Shown in pieces: positions 48,197 to 57,023 of a DNA stretch of 64,000 nt. Position 1 is the first letter of the stretch. Each line of letters begins with the position of its first letter. The stretch is from positions 1-64,000 of the forward strand of contig OX097180.1 in the NCBI GenBank assembly GCA_944407095.1, read 5' to 3'. The notes beneath the pieces are model-generated. The model was not told where the DNA came from. It searched no databases and was given only the letters and a program-made list of their open reading frames with translations. The DNA comes from Candidatus Enterousia intestinigallinarum (lineage in GTDB: Bacteria > Pseudomonadota > Alphaproteobacteria > Rs-D84). The position numbers and the translations under genes are program-made.

Positions 48197-50713
48197 TTAT
48201 CCGGATATCAATTTTGATAAGGCTTGAATAAGTTTCGCTTTTTCTTGGCTGCCATCGGTTCTAAAGCGAATAAGCGGGATGTTATAGGTGGCAAAAATAC
48301 TGTCTTTCATTCTATCGCGTTCATGTTGTTTGGTGTTTTCGTGGTGGTATTTGGTGCCGTCAACCTCTATCCCTAATACAGGCTTTTTAGTAACGCGATC
48401 AAATATCAGAAAATCGCAATGTGTCATAATATTGCTTGCATAACTGTATTCTTCGTTGGTTAGTTTTGATAAATCGTTGAAAATTGATTTTAATGGCAAG
48501 TGCAACGCAACATCAAAGATATTAAATTGTTCTGTTTTTAATACTTCTGTGATTAAATCGTACATAGCATTTTCGCTGTCAAATTCTGAAACACTGGACT
48601 TTATCATTTGTCTGCGTTTTTCCGCATAGCACTTGTATAAACAATCAAACACCGAACTTATATCACTGTGTACGACGGTCATGTTATTATAGTTAATATA
48701 GTCAATCAGGGCGCCAATATTTGTGTCTTTTTCTTCTTCGTTGCCATTGGTTACAACGATTAGCTGGTCTATGGTACGTGATATGGCCACGTTTAGTCGA
48801 TTGGGCTGATCCGCAAATTCTGAAATTTGATTATCAACCATAGATAGAATAATTATGTTTTTCTCGCGTCCTTGGAATTTATCAACCGTATCGGCCTGAA
48901 CCTTTGTGTCCTTGAATATGTTTTGCAGGGCGGTAACCTGATTCCTGTATGGTGTCACAATGCCCAGACTGTCATCGTTTACATTTAGTTTTTGTTGCGG
49001 GATAATCTCATCAACAATAACGTCAATTTGTCTGTGGTTGATATGGTTTCGGGCGTGATTGCCGATTTTAGTTTTATATACAACCAAGGGCGAACGGTCG
49101 GTATTTGGCCTGGAAAGGGAAATAAGCTGACCACCATAGAAGCGTTGGTTGCAAAATTCAATAATCTTTGGGTGACATCTATAGTGTTCCCGTAACATAA
49201 CAGATGGTATGTCCTTGAACAGTTTTGTAACGGTCGACAGCAAGCTGTGATTTTTATACCTGTAAACCTCTGGGATTTCAAATTTATCAAAAATCGCATC
49301 GGTTGTTTTTGCGTTTTCTGTGTCCACAACGTTGGGCAGTTGTTTTAAGTCGCCGACAATTACTGCATTCTGTGCGCACCCCAATGCCAGCGCACCAGTA
49401 ACTAAATCAACCTGGGATGCCTCGTCAATTATCACATAGTCAAAAACCCCATCAAATAGGCAATTTGAAAGGGAATATGTCGTACTAAGAATTACGGGGT
49501 ATGATTTCAGAAAATCTTTATCGGACGGATTTGTGGCCCGTTCCAGCTTTTTATATTTTTTTGCCAGATTATCTTTGACTAACTGCATAGACCAGTCGGT
49601 ATATTGTTTGATTTTTTCTGAAAAATTAAATTTTGCAAGTTCCTTTTCTGATTGCTCGATGTCCTGGGACAGGGTTGCTATGCGCTTTGTATACCAAACC
49701 TGTTGACAGGTTTTTATCACCGTTTCAACATCGCTGTGAAAGAATTGTTTATCTTTTATCTTGTATTTATAACAAAATATTATACGTTCAATCAGGTTTG
49801 GCCGGCGATTGCGCTGGGCAAAAATCTCGTATGCCAGCCAAAGCCGCATCGCCTTGTCATCACTCAGGTGACTGATATTGGATTCGTTTATATCTGGATT
49901 TTGTGCATGAAAGTGCTGGTATTCGGTGTTCAGCGCATCAAACTCTTGTTTGTTTTTCGCCGTTCTGTTTTGTTCGGCCAGCATGGTCAGCAGTTTTTCA
50001 TGCAGTGTTTTGATTTTCTTTATGGTGGATTTTGCCCATTTGTTGCTTCTGTGCCAATCAGACATATCTGGTAATTTGTGATCTGTTTGGTTAAATGCGG
50101 CAATGTTTGAACTGCTGCCCAGAAAAGCCGCCATAAAACCCAAATCGTATTTTTGCAGTTTTTCCAGCACATTGGCGGTCGCAGAATTGTTTGCAGAAAC
50201 CACGGCAACCGTTTTCCCCGCCATTACAATATTTGCTATGATATTCAGTATAGTTTGCGTTTTTCCGGTCCCCGGTGGCCCTTCAATAATAGACAGCTGG
50301 TTGGTCAGTGCATTATCAACGGCCTGCTGTTGACTAATATTAAATCCAAAGGGGTACAACGGCGTATCTGATATCTTGCTGTTATTGTCCCTGTATTCGC
50401 CAGATAAAAAGTCATATAATACGGTTTCTTTGGATTTTTCGTTAATACGATTAAGGTTTTTAAGCAAAATATTCTGACCATAATCGTTGTTCAAACCTAC
50501 GGAATCCGCAATCGAACGCAAGTATGAAAATACTTTTTTTGCTCTTTGCTCATCCTGTTTTATTGGTTCTAATCTAATACTACTTCTGCTGTAAGAATAT
50601 GACCGACCGTTTTTAAACATGACATTTATTTTATTGCCATCGGGTTCTATCAGCAGAATATCCCTGGTCAGATCTTCGCCTTTAATAAAAATCTTATGTG
50701 TTTCTGTATCCAT
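48197..50713 (-). CDS. SF1 helicase with C-terminal nuclease-like domain
   Basis: An 838-residue protein of the DNA2/NAM7 (Upf1-like) helicase group. Walker A is GPPGTGKT at 145-152; DEASQVD, REHYRCHP, VDKFQGREK and NVAISRT are motifs II, IV, V and VI. The last about 100 residues read MTHCDFLIFD...VLGIEVDGTKYH, then RDRMKD and IPLIRFR, the pattern of DUF2726/Vsr-like PD-(D/E)XK nucleases. Such helicase-nuclease fusions are common in defence islands. Convergent with yolD (12-base gap). Anti-phage function is inferred. Confidence 0.85.
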   Translation of the reverse strand: MDTETHKIFIKGEDLTRDILLIEPDGNKINVMFKNGRSYSYSRSSIRLEPIKQDEQRAKKVFSYLRSIADSVGLNNDYGQNILLKNLNRINEKSKETVLYDFLSGEYRDNNSKISDTPLYPFGFNISQQQAVDNALTNQLSIIEGPPGTGKTQTILNIIANIVMAGKTVAVVSANNSATANVLEKLQKYDLGFMAAFLGSSSNIAAFNQTDHKLPDMSDWHRSNKWAKSTIKKIKTLHEKLLTMLAEQNRTAKNKQEFDALNTEYQHFHAQNPDINESNISHLSDDKAMRLWLAYEIFAQRNRRPNLIERIIFCYKYKIKDKQFFHSDVETVIKTCQQVWYTKRIATLSQDIEQSEKELAKFNFSEKIKQYTDWSMQLVKDNLAKKYKKLERATNPSDKDFLKSYPVILSTTYSLSNCLFDGVFDYVIIDEASQVDLVTGALALGCAQNAVIVGDLKQLPNVVDTENAKTTDAIFDKFEIPEVYRYKNHSLLSTVTKLFKDIPSVMLREHYRCHPKIIEFCNQRFYGGQLISLSRPNTDRSPLVVYKTKIGNHARNHINHRQIDVIVDEIIPQQKLNVNDDSLGIVTPYRNQVTALQNIFKDTKVQADTVDKFQGREKNIIILSMVDNQISEFADQPNRLNVAISRTIDQLIVVTNGNEEEKDTNIGALIDYINYNNMTVVHSDISSVFDCLYKCYAEKRRQMIKSSVSEFDSENAMYDLITEVLKTEQFNIFDVALHLPLKSIFNDLSKLTNEEYSYASNIMTHCDFLIFDRVTKKPVLGIEVDGTKYHHENTKQHERDRMKDSIFATYNIPLIRFRTDGSQEKAKLIQALSKLISG

Positions 50714-50761
50714 GTTATATAGGAAAATATATCAAAACATACATGGGATTATCAATATATT

Positions 50762-51550
50762 TTAAGGATGTTGATTCTCCAACCCCATAACAATCTCCAA
50801 CAAATCGTCTGGGATATAGGTTTTGGCATGGTCGATTAGTTCGGGAGGAATGCCATAGTATGCCTCGGCAACAGAGCCTGTGATTGCGGCAATTGTATCA
50901 CTGTCGCCACCGATTGATATCGCATTGCGGATTGCGTCTTCAAAGTCGGTTGATTCAAAGAAACATTGCAGGGCGGGTGGTACCGTTCCCTGGCACGATG
51001 AATCCCAATCATAGTATTCCTGTAAATCCGCCAAGCAGTCGCATGTCGGGTAATAGTTGTTGCGTATATATTCCGCTATGTCGTCTTTGCTGTGGCCAGT
51101 GCGTGCCATAAAGATTGCAACGGCAACCGCTTCGGCACCCTTGATGCCCTCGATATGGTCGTGGGTTGGGGATGTGACCAGGTATGACAGGCGTTTGACT
51201 TCTGCGATATTTTCGCCAAACCATCCGGCCGCAGATACTCGCATTGCCTCCCCGTTGCCCCAGCTGTTATACGGGCCCATAGTCGGGTCGTTCAGCCATT
51301 CCCAAAACATACCGCCATAGCCTTTGTTCGGATATGCCTTGCCAACAACTCGCATAGTGTCAGCTGTGATTTGGCTCAGGTCGTCACCTTGCTCACGCCA
51401 TTGTTTGATTGCGCTGGCCACCGCTATGGTCATACAAGAATCATCCGTGATATAGCAACGGTCGGTCATAAAAGAGAAGTTCTTGGACCGGATATTTGCA
51501 AATTTATAGACAGACCCGGCAATGTCATCAATAATCGCACCAAACAGCAT
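50762..51550 (-). CDS. ADP-ribosylglycohydrolase family protein
   Basis: A 262-residue enzyme of the DraG/ARH fold, removing ADP-ribose from protein or nucleic acid. The start GAIIDDIAGSVYKF, the metal-binding YITDDSCMTIAVA near residue 35 and GGDSDTIAAITGSVAEAYYG near 225 supply the usual Mg-binding Asp/Thr residues. Full length. Placed between the helicase-nuclease and the packaging cassette. It could reverse a host or phage ADP-ribosyltransferase; no matching transferase was found in the window. Confidence 0.88.
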   Translation of the reverse strand: MLFGAIIDDIAGSVYKFANIRSKNFSFMTDRCYITDDSCMTIAVASAIKQWREQGDDLSQITADTMRVVGKAYPNKGYGGMFWEWLNDPTMGPYNSWGNGEAMRVSAAGWFGENIAEVKRLSYLVTSPTHDHIEGIKGAEAVAVAIFMARTGHSKDDIAEYIRNNYYPTCDCLADLQEYYDWDSSCQGTVPPALQCFFESTDFEDAIRNAISIGGDSDTIAAITGSVAEAYYGIPPELIDHAKTYIPDDLLEIVMGLENQHP

Positions 51551-51606
51551 AGTTTTCTCCTTTTATGTCACTTTAGGACATGTGGCCCAAATATCAATTT
51601 ATATTA

Positions 51607-53052
51607 TCAAAAATATCCACGGCGGGCGCTGAGGTATAGGCCATCAATATGGCCGATGCCTTGGGAAAATGCATCGCATTGGTCCTTGAATGTTGAAGCA
51701 GGGAATGTCAGCAATTCGTCCAGAAAATCTGGCCACCATGGTCCAGCGGTATTCGGAAACACAATCGTCCCGTTTTGAATATAGGCCGTTGTTGCGTTTA
51801 AACGGGATTCTTTGTCTGATATTGGCTTGATTGGTTCAACGCTCATCCTGTGTTGGGCGCGTAACTGTTGTATCAGTGCGGTGCCAGATGACGTATCTTC
51901 AATCAGTGTTGTTGTCGGGCAGTTGCCATGCGCGTGTTGTGTTTGGGTGTGTAATTCCGCCACACGCTTTAACAGGGCAGGGTATTCCAGCCGTCCACGC
52001 TCCACGGCCAGCAGGTACACACGATTATCAATTCCGACCCCAAATACTGCGCATGCCGAATATGCGTTTGTAATACCGGTCTTAGACGCTGTATCCCATG
52101 ACAGAAAGATGTGTTTGAAACGTTGGGGCAGTTCATTATAAAAGTGCAACCAAGAACGTTTAACCAAACCACCATCTTTTGGAACGGGGCGTTGTTGATA
52201 TTGTCCTGCAAAGGCATATTCGCCCAGTGTCTGACGCAAATGTGCGACAGAGTTCATATCTTCACGTTCTGGATGCAGCAGTTCACCCACGCGTCGTGCT
52301 ATGTCGTGCCTGTATCCAAACTTGTCGGTGTATGACCAATCTTCATCCATCTCCGCAATCATTGGTATCGTGATATGACGAAAGCCAGATTGTTTTTCCA
52401 GTAAATACCCTGTCAAATCACTTTGATGCAGACGTTGCATAATAACCAGTATATTGCCCGTATTTTTGTTGTTCAGACGCGAATAGAGTGTCGTCGCATA
52501 CCAATCGTTCACTTTGTTGCGCAAAACATCTGACAGACCGTCCGATGCCTTTAATGGATCGTCAATGATAATCCAGTCGCCACCACGCCCAGTCAATGTT
52601 CCATTTATGGTTGTTGAAAATCGCCCACCGCCACGTGTGGTTTGAAAGTCCATGGTTGCACTGCGCCTGTGATCAATTTTAGTACATGGGAACAGGTCGT
52701 TATACCAAGCGGTTTCCATCACAGTGCGACAGTCATTGGCAAATTTCTTGGTCAGTTCGTCCGCATAGCTGACGCATATAATTTGTGTTTGTGGATTCAA
52801 TCCCAGTAAATATGCCGGCAATGCCACCGAACAGATAATAGATTTCATATTTCGTGGCGGTATATTCACAATCAGGCGATTGTTATCGCCACTTATCATC
52901 TGTTCGATTTCGTTACAAACAACATCTATATGCCAGTTATCCAGATATTGTGCGCCTGCGGACACTTCGTTAAACACCTTAATCGCAAAGGATTTGAAGT
53001 CTGACCGCAACAACGCGTGCAAGAATTCTAAATCATTTATTCTTTCGTCCAT
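51607..53052 (-). CDS. phage-type terminase large subunit (second copy)
   Basis: A 481-residue paralogue of the protein at 27726: same opening (LRSDFKSFAIKVFNEVS), P-loop variant IPPRNMKSI, Walker B WIIIDDP, nuclease start LSWDTASKTG and LIEDTSSGTAL. Apparently intact. The gene order methyltransferase-DUF5681-terminase is the same as in element 1 but the whole cassette is on the minus strand. It overlaps the DUF5681 gene by 20 bases. No structural phage genes adjoin it. Confidence 0.9.
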   Translation of the reverse strand: MDERINDLEFLHALLRSDFKSFAIKVFNEVSAGAQYLDNWHIDVVCNEIEQMISGDNNRLIVNIPPRNMKSIICSVALPAYLLGLNPQTQIICVSYADELTKKFANDCRTVMETAWYNDLFPCTKIDHRRSATMDFQTTRGGGRFSTTINGTLTGRGGDWIIIDDPLKASDGLSDVLRNKVNDWYATTLYSRLNNKNTGNILVIMQRLHQSDLTGYLLEKQSGFRHITIPMIAEMDEDWSYTDKFGYRHDIARRVGELLHPEREDMNSVAHLRQTLGEYAFAGQYQQRPVPKDGGLVKRSWLHFYNELPQRFKHIFLSWDTASKTGITNAYSACAVFGVGIDNRVYLLAVERGRLEYPALLKRVAELHTQTQHAHGNCPTTTLIEDTSSGTALIQQLRAQHRMSVEPIKPISDKESRLNATTAYIQNGTIVFPNTAGPWWPDFLDELLTFPASTFKDQCDAFSQGIGHIDGLYLSARRGYF

Positions 53053-53407
53053 TTATAAATCCCCGAATAATAGCCTGATCATCACTGGAAATGGCATTGT
53101 GCTGCTTGTCCAGTGATTCATTACGCGAATCCAGCTGTTGCATCAATGGTAATATTTGGGCGGTTGCTTTCAGGTCGCCTTTGGCCGATTGATTAACCAG
53201 TTGCAACATAATTGCCTGTTTTTTAGTAATTTGTCGTGTGCCTGCAACTGAATCCAGATTTACTTGTTCGTTCAACGCCATTTCTAACAATGTCAATGTA
53301 TTTATGCTGCCTTTCTTGCGCCCGTGCGGATTACCAGATTGGCCAGGGCGAAACCTAGAATGTTTCGGTGGATTCATATATCCAACTTTGTCTTTCTTAT
53401 CTGTCAT
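53033..53407 (-). CDS. DUF5681 protein (second copy)
   Basis: A 124-residue paralogue of the protein at 27365 with the hallmark FRPGQSGNPHGRKKGSIN near residue 20 and a helical remainder. It overlaps the methyltransferase upstream by 4 bases (ATGA) and the terminase downstream by 20. The second identical arrangement supports a fixed three-gene unit; a small-terminase-like role is inferred. Confidence 0.85.
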   Translation of the reverse strand: MTDKKDKVGYMNPPKHSRFRPGQSGNPHGRKKGSINTLTLLEMALNEQVNLDSVAGTRQITKKQAIMLQLVNQSAKGDLKATAQILPLMQQLDSRNESLDKQHNAISSDDQAIIRGFINGRKNK

Positions 53408-54714
53408 TTAGTGCCCCTTTTGTCTGCCAATTTTTGATTGTATGTCTGGCCGGATTGCACGTGTATTGCATCAATTCCAAATAACTCTTGGAAGCGCCGG
53501 ATGGTCGTGTCTATGTATATCGGTTCTAATTCAATGCCACGGCAAACGCGTCCTGCTTGTTGTGCAGCAATCAGTGTGCTGCCCGAACCCAAGAACGAAT
53601 CCAGAACAATTCCGCCACGCGGCGTGCAATCCAGTATTGCATCACGCAACATCTCAACAGGTTTGACGGTTGGATGTAGTTTCAGGTCGCCTTTGTGTTT
53701 TCCAAATGAATTTGCGCCCGCATATTGCCATACATTGGTGCGATATCGGCCATGTTTGCCCAATTGCACGTTATTCATATGGCTTTTCTTGCCGTTGCGG
53801 AATATAAAGCATAATTCGTGCTGACTGCGATACAGCGAACCCATGCCACCAGTCTTTTTTACCCATACGCACATATTGATAAATTCATCAAATACGGCAT
53901 TTCCTGCGGTCATGATTTCCGATATGTGGCGCCAGTCCATAAAGTTATAGTGCAGGGCGCCGATCTTAGAGTGTGCCTTGCACAGAAAAAAGTTTTGTTT
54001 CAGGAAACTGATAAATTCTTCCGCTGACATCTCGCCCGATGCCATTGCGAACTCTTTGTGGTGTATTGCGCCCGAACCGCAGACATGCCCATTGATTTTT
54101 ACATTGTATGGCGGATCTTGCAAAACAGTATTTGCCACCGCTCCGTCCATTAGTTGATTAAAAGTAGATTCTTCTAAACTGTTGCCACAAATAATTCTGT
54201 GCGGGCCAATTTGCCAAATGTCGCCAAGTACAGACACTATTTCATCTTCGGGAATAAACGGTATGTGGTTGGCTTTTGGGTCTGCAGGAACGGTGTCGCC
54301 CAGATTGATTATTTGATCTAATTCTGCATCGTTAAAGCCGGTAATTCTTATGTCCAAATCACCCGCGCATATCTGTTCTAAATCTTTGATTTCCAATTGC
54401 AACAGTTCCAGATTCCATCCGCCATTTTCAGCGATTTTATTATCGGCTAATCTGTATGCTCGTTTTTGCTTTTCGTTCAGGTGTGATAGTGTGATAGTGG
54501 GAACGGTGCTAAGTCCCATTTGTTTTGCAGCGATATATCTGCCGTGGCCCGCGATAATCTCGCCGTGTTCATCAATCAGGATCGGATTATTAAAACCAAA
54601 TTCGGTAATAGATTTTCTTATTTGTGTAATTTGTGATTCAGGATGATTCCGTGCATTGCGTTCATATCCATGTATTTGACCAATATTTGTATTTTTTATT
54701 TCTAAATTGTTCAT
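53404..54714 (-). CDS. ParB-domain DNA methyltransferase (second copy)
   Basis: A 436-residue paralogue of the protein at 26061: ParB-like domain with NPILIDEHGEIIAGHGR and RAYRLADNKIAENGGW, catalytic DPPYN and SAM-binding FLGSGSTLIAA. The similarity runs along the full length. Both proteins probably recognise related sequences, so the two elements may protect or mark DNA in the same way. First gene of the cassette in element 2. Confidence 0.9.
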   Translation of the reverse strand: MNNLEIKNTNIGQIHGYERNARNHPESQITQIRKSITEFGFNNPILIDEHGEIIAGHGRYIAAKQMGLSTVPTITLSHLNEKQKRAYRLADNKIAENGGWNLELLQLEIKDLEQICAGDLDIRITGFNDAELDQIINLGDTVPADPKANHIPFIPEDEIVSVLGDIWQIGPHRIICGNSLEESTFNQLMDGAVANTVLQDPPYNVKINGHVCGSGAIHHKEFAMASGEMSAEEFISFLKQNFFLCKAHSKIGALHYNFMDWRHISEIMTAGNAVFDEFINMCVWVKKTGGMGSLYRSQHELCFIFRNGKKSHMNNVQLGKHGRYRTNVWQYAGANSFGKHKGDLKLHPTVKPVEMLRDAILDCTPRGGIVLDSFLGSGSTLIAAQQAGRVCRGIELEPIYIDTTIRRFQELFGIDAIHVQSGQTYNQKLADKRGTK

Positions 54715-54863
54715 ATATTTCTCCCATTACTAAAAAGTTGCGGTTTTTCTTCATGTTGGACTCCTTATAATTAATTAATAACGGGAAAGGAATTTTTTTT
54801 CAAATGTGATCTTTGTAAAAATCGCCAAAATTGAAAATATTTTACTTGAAAACAAATTTTAAA

Positions 54864-54882
54864 CCGCTGTTTTTGCAGCGGG
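54864..54882 (-). terminator. hairpin after the fic gene
   Basis: CCGCTG (54864-54869) and CAGCGG (54876-54881) form a 6-bp stem; on the minus strand it follows the fic stop and leads into a T-rich stretch. Confidence 0.5.
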
Positions 54883-54892
54883 CTATGGGTTA

Positions 54893-55948
54893 TTAGTGCA
54901 AAGTGTAAAACACGCCACGGGTTGTGCCTTGTTTTGATATGTGTCCACGTTTAACCAACGCTTGTACCGCTTTGCGAATGGTTTCTGGATTTCTATCCAT
55001 CGCAGATACAATCTGTGTCATGGTCAATTCTGGTGTTTTATAAAACAGTTCCAAAATCTGATTCTGTGTTGCAGACAGTTTTGCAGCACTTGCGCCACGT
55101 GCTTTTGCGATTTTGTCTTCCAGTTGGCGTTTTTGTGCAACCAATGCCCGAACAAAGAAAGTCAGCCATGGTTCATAGTCGATCTTGTCGCCCCAGATGG
55201 TTTTTTGCGTGCCACGTAATGCACGATAGTATGCGTCCTTGGTTGCTTCTATAATAGACTCCATAGATGCATATGGCATATATGTATATCCACTTTTCAG
55301 CATCAGCATAACAGTCAATGCGCGCGACAAACGCCCATTACCATCGGTAAATGGATGGATGGACAGAAAATGTATCACAAATACACCAATGGCAATAATA
55401 GGGTGAAAAAATTTGTCGGCCAACGCACCATTGGTCCATTTGACTGTTTCACTCATCAGGCGTGGCGTATCAAATGGTGTAGCGGTTTCGAATATAGAAC
55501 CGATTTCATTACCGTTTGCATCAAATGCAGCGACACGGTTGCTGTCTTTTTTATATTCGCCACGATGGCGGGTGTCCTTGTTAGAGTAATTCAATAATAT
55601 TTTATGCAACTGCTTAATGTAATTCTCGCTAAGCGGTATAGACGCATAGTTTTCAAATATGGTATTGATTACATCTGAATATCCTGCAACTTCCTGCTCG
55701 TCTCTGGTGGCAAATGACTGACGATTGATATTGGCAAATAATGCTTCAATTTCAGTATCTGTCATACGGTTGCCTTCTATACGATTAGATGACCCAACAG
55801 ATTCAATTGTTGCAACACGACGCATAATACGCAGATCATCCGCGGACAGTTTTACCGCCCCGCCAGTCCACGCACCATTAAACGCATCAATCTCGGCAAT
55901 GCCGTTCAGCATTTCAGGGGTTATAATAATATCTCGATTATTAGGCAT
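54893..55948 (-). CDS. Fic family protein
   Basis: A 351-residue predicted AMP transferase. The catalytic motif is complete, HPFTDGNGRLSR with H198. An N-terminal S54-N-R-I-E58-G59 fits the (S/T)xxxE(G/N) self-inhibition helix, so this is a class II auto-inhibited Fic. A C-terminal winged-helix region (about residues 285-351, TMTQIVSAMDRNPETIRKAVQALVKRG) could bind DNA. AAAAGGA precedes the start. Target unknown; bacterial Fic proteins of this form often modify own-cell proteins and may be phage-responsive. Confidence 0.9.
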   Translation of the reverse strand: MPNNRDIIITPEMLNGIAEIDAFNGAWTGGAVKLSADDLRIMRRVATIESVGSSNRIEGNRMTDTEIEALFANINRQSFATRDEQEVAGYSDVINTIFENYASIPLSENYIKQLHKILLNYSNKDTRHRGEYKKDSNRVAAFDANGNEIGSIFETATPFDTPRLMSETVKWTNGALADKFFHPIIAIGVFVIHFLSIHPFTDGNGRLSRALTVMLMLKSGYTYMPYASMESIIEATKDAYYRALRGTQKTIWGDKIDYEPWLTFFVRALVAQKRQLEDKIAKARGASAAKLSATQNQILELFYKTPELTMTQIVSAMDRNPETIRKAVQALVKRGHISKQGTTRGVFYTLH

Positions 55949-56043
55949 ACCAAATCCTTTTATGTTTTACCAAGTTTTACCAGATAATTACCAGAAAGTC
56001 AATATTTTTTCCCAGATAGCACATCGGCTTTATTGCGATATAA

Positions 56044-56721
56044 TCATTCTTCTATGTTGGAATATGATATGGCTTCATCTATTTTGTCCATCAACAAGCT
56101 AGCAAAAATCAATCGCTTTATAGCCATGTCCTTCGATATGATCTGATTTTCGTGTGCCTTGGGGTTTCTTATGCCTGTCATTGCGCCAGCAAATATGTTC
56201 ATATATCCAATTTGGACATCTTTGCCAGTCTGTGTTTCTATGTTCTCAAAAGTTAACACCGGGTTATTAGGCGAAAATACATGATTCATTAGGGTGCTGC
56301 CGTCTAGTTCCTCATTTCGAAATTTGCGATATAACTTCTTTAATCTAGAGTTAATTTCCTTGAATGCAGACTCTACACAATCGGCATATTGTTGTGCTAG
56401 GAATTTGGGTTGTGTAATTGGCAACAATAAGGGGTGAATATACTTCCAGAAAGGTTCGTTCCGAGCCTCTAAAATATAACGTCGTAAAAGCTCTAGATTT
56501 TTTGATATAATGCCAGCTTCTGGTAGTGTCATATATTCCGTTGCTGTATACAATAAATTGTCGGATATTTTCTTCCAATACATAGTTTCTTCCAGGTGGT
56601 TTTCATAGATAAAATCCGTAAGACTCCTATGGAAACTGATGTATTCTGGGGTATTAAACCTGAATTTTCCCTTATAATCATGCAGTTTATAAAATGCGTT
56701 TATAATGTCATCAATATTCAT
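56044..56721 (-). CDS. TIGR02391 (Ymh-like) family protein
   Basis: A 225-residue protein. The C-terminal half matches TIGR02391: a helical part ending Q-x-G-x-x-N-I-F-A-G-A-M-T-G-I-R-N-P-K-A-H, then a helix with ASLLMDKIDEA. R-N-P-K-A-H is an R-x4-H motif, so HEPN kinship and RNase activity are possible. The N-terminal about 100 residues are unassigned. Last gene of element 2, just before its right-hand repeat. Members often sit in defence islands or restriction loci. Confidence 0.75.
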   Translation of the reverse strand: MNIDDIINAFYKLHDYKGKFRFNTPEYISFHRSLTDFIYENHLEETMYWKKISDNLLYTATEYMTLPEAGIISKNLELLRRYILEARNEPFWKYIHPLLLPITQPKFLAQQYADCVESAFKEINSRLKKLYRKFRNEELDGSTLMNHVFSPNNPVLTFENIETQTGKDVQIGYMNIFAGAMTGIRNPKAHENQIISKDMAIKRLIFASLLMDKIDEAISYSNIEE

Positions 56722-56790
56722 GTCTATTTATCCTTTATTCTTGTATATAGGATTTTATATAAAAAATACAAGAGTTTTATAGTGGGAAAA

Positions 56791-56859
56791 TCCCTGTAAA
56801 TTCCCTGTAAAATTGGAATTTGTATGTGTGAAATCGTACTGTGTTCATACCCCGCCAGG
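56791..56859. repeat. element 2/3 junction: 18-bp direct repeat plus tRNA-end-like core
   Basis: TCCCTGTAAATTCCCTGT (56791-56808) is identical to 33887-33904, 22,904 bases away. CCCGCCAGG (56851-56859) lies about 45 bases on, like CTCCGCCAGG at the first copy, and a CCCCG/CGGGG terminator follows. The shared order points to the boundary of a transposed or integrated unit. The surrounding 56722-57023 gap has no gene. Confidence 0.55.
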
Positions 56860-56901
56860 AATCAGTTATATTTTTAATATACACACATATAACGCGCAGG
56901 A

Positions 56902-56926
56902 CCCCGGGAAATCGGGGCTTTTTTTA
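56902..56926 (+). terminator. terminator-like hairpin after the junction repeat
   Basis: CCCCG and CGGGG with a short loop, followed by CTTTTTTT. A similar cggggctttttt is found at the corresponding place near 34008. Confidence 0.6.
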
Positions 56927-57023
56927 TATAACTCATCCGGGGTATATCGCAAATTTTTAGAAAACGGCAAATAAAAACCACTTTCTATACATTGGCCTTT
57001 TTCGGCCTGGTAGTGTTTTTGGA

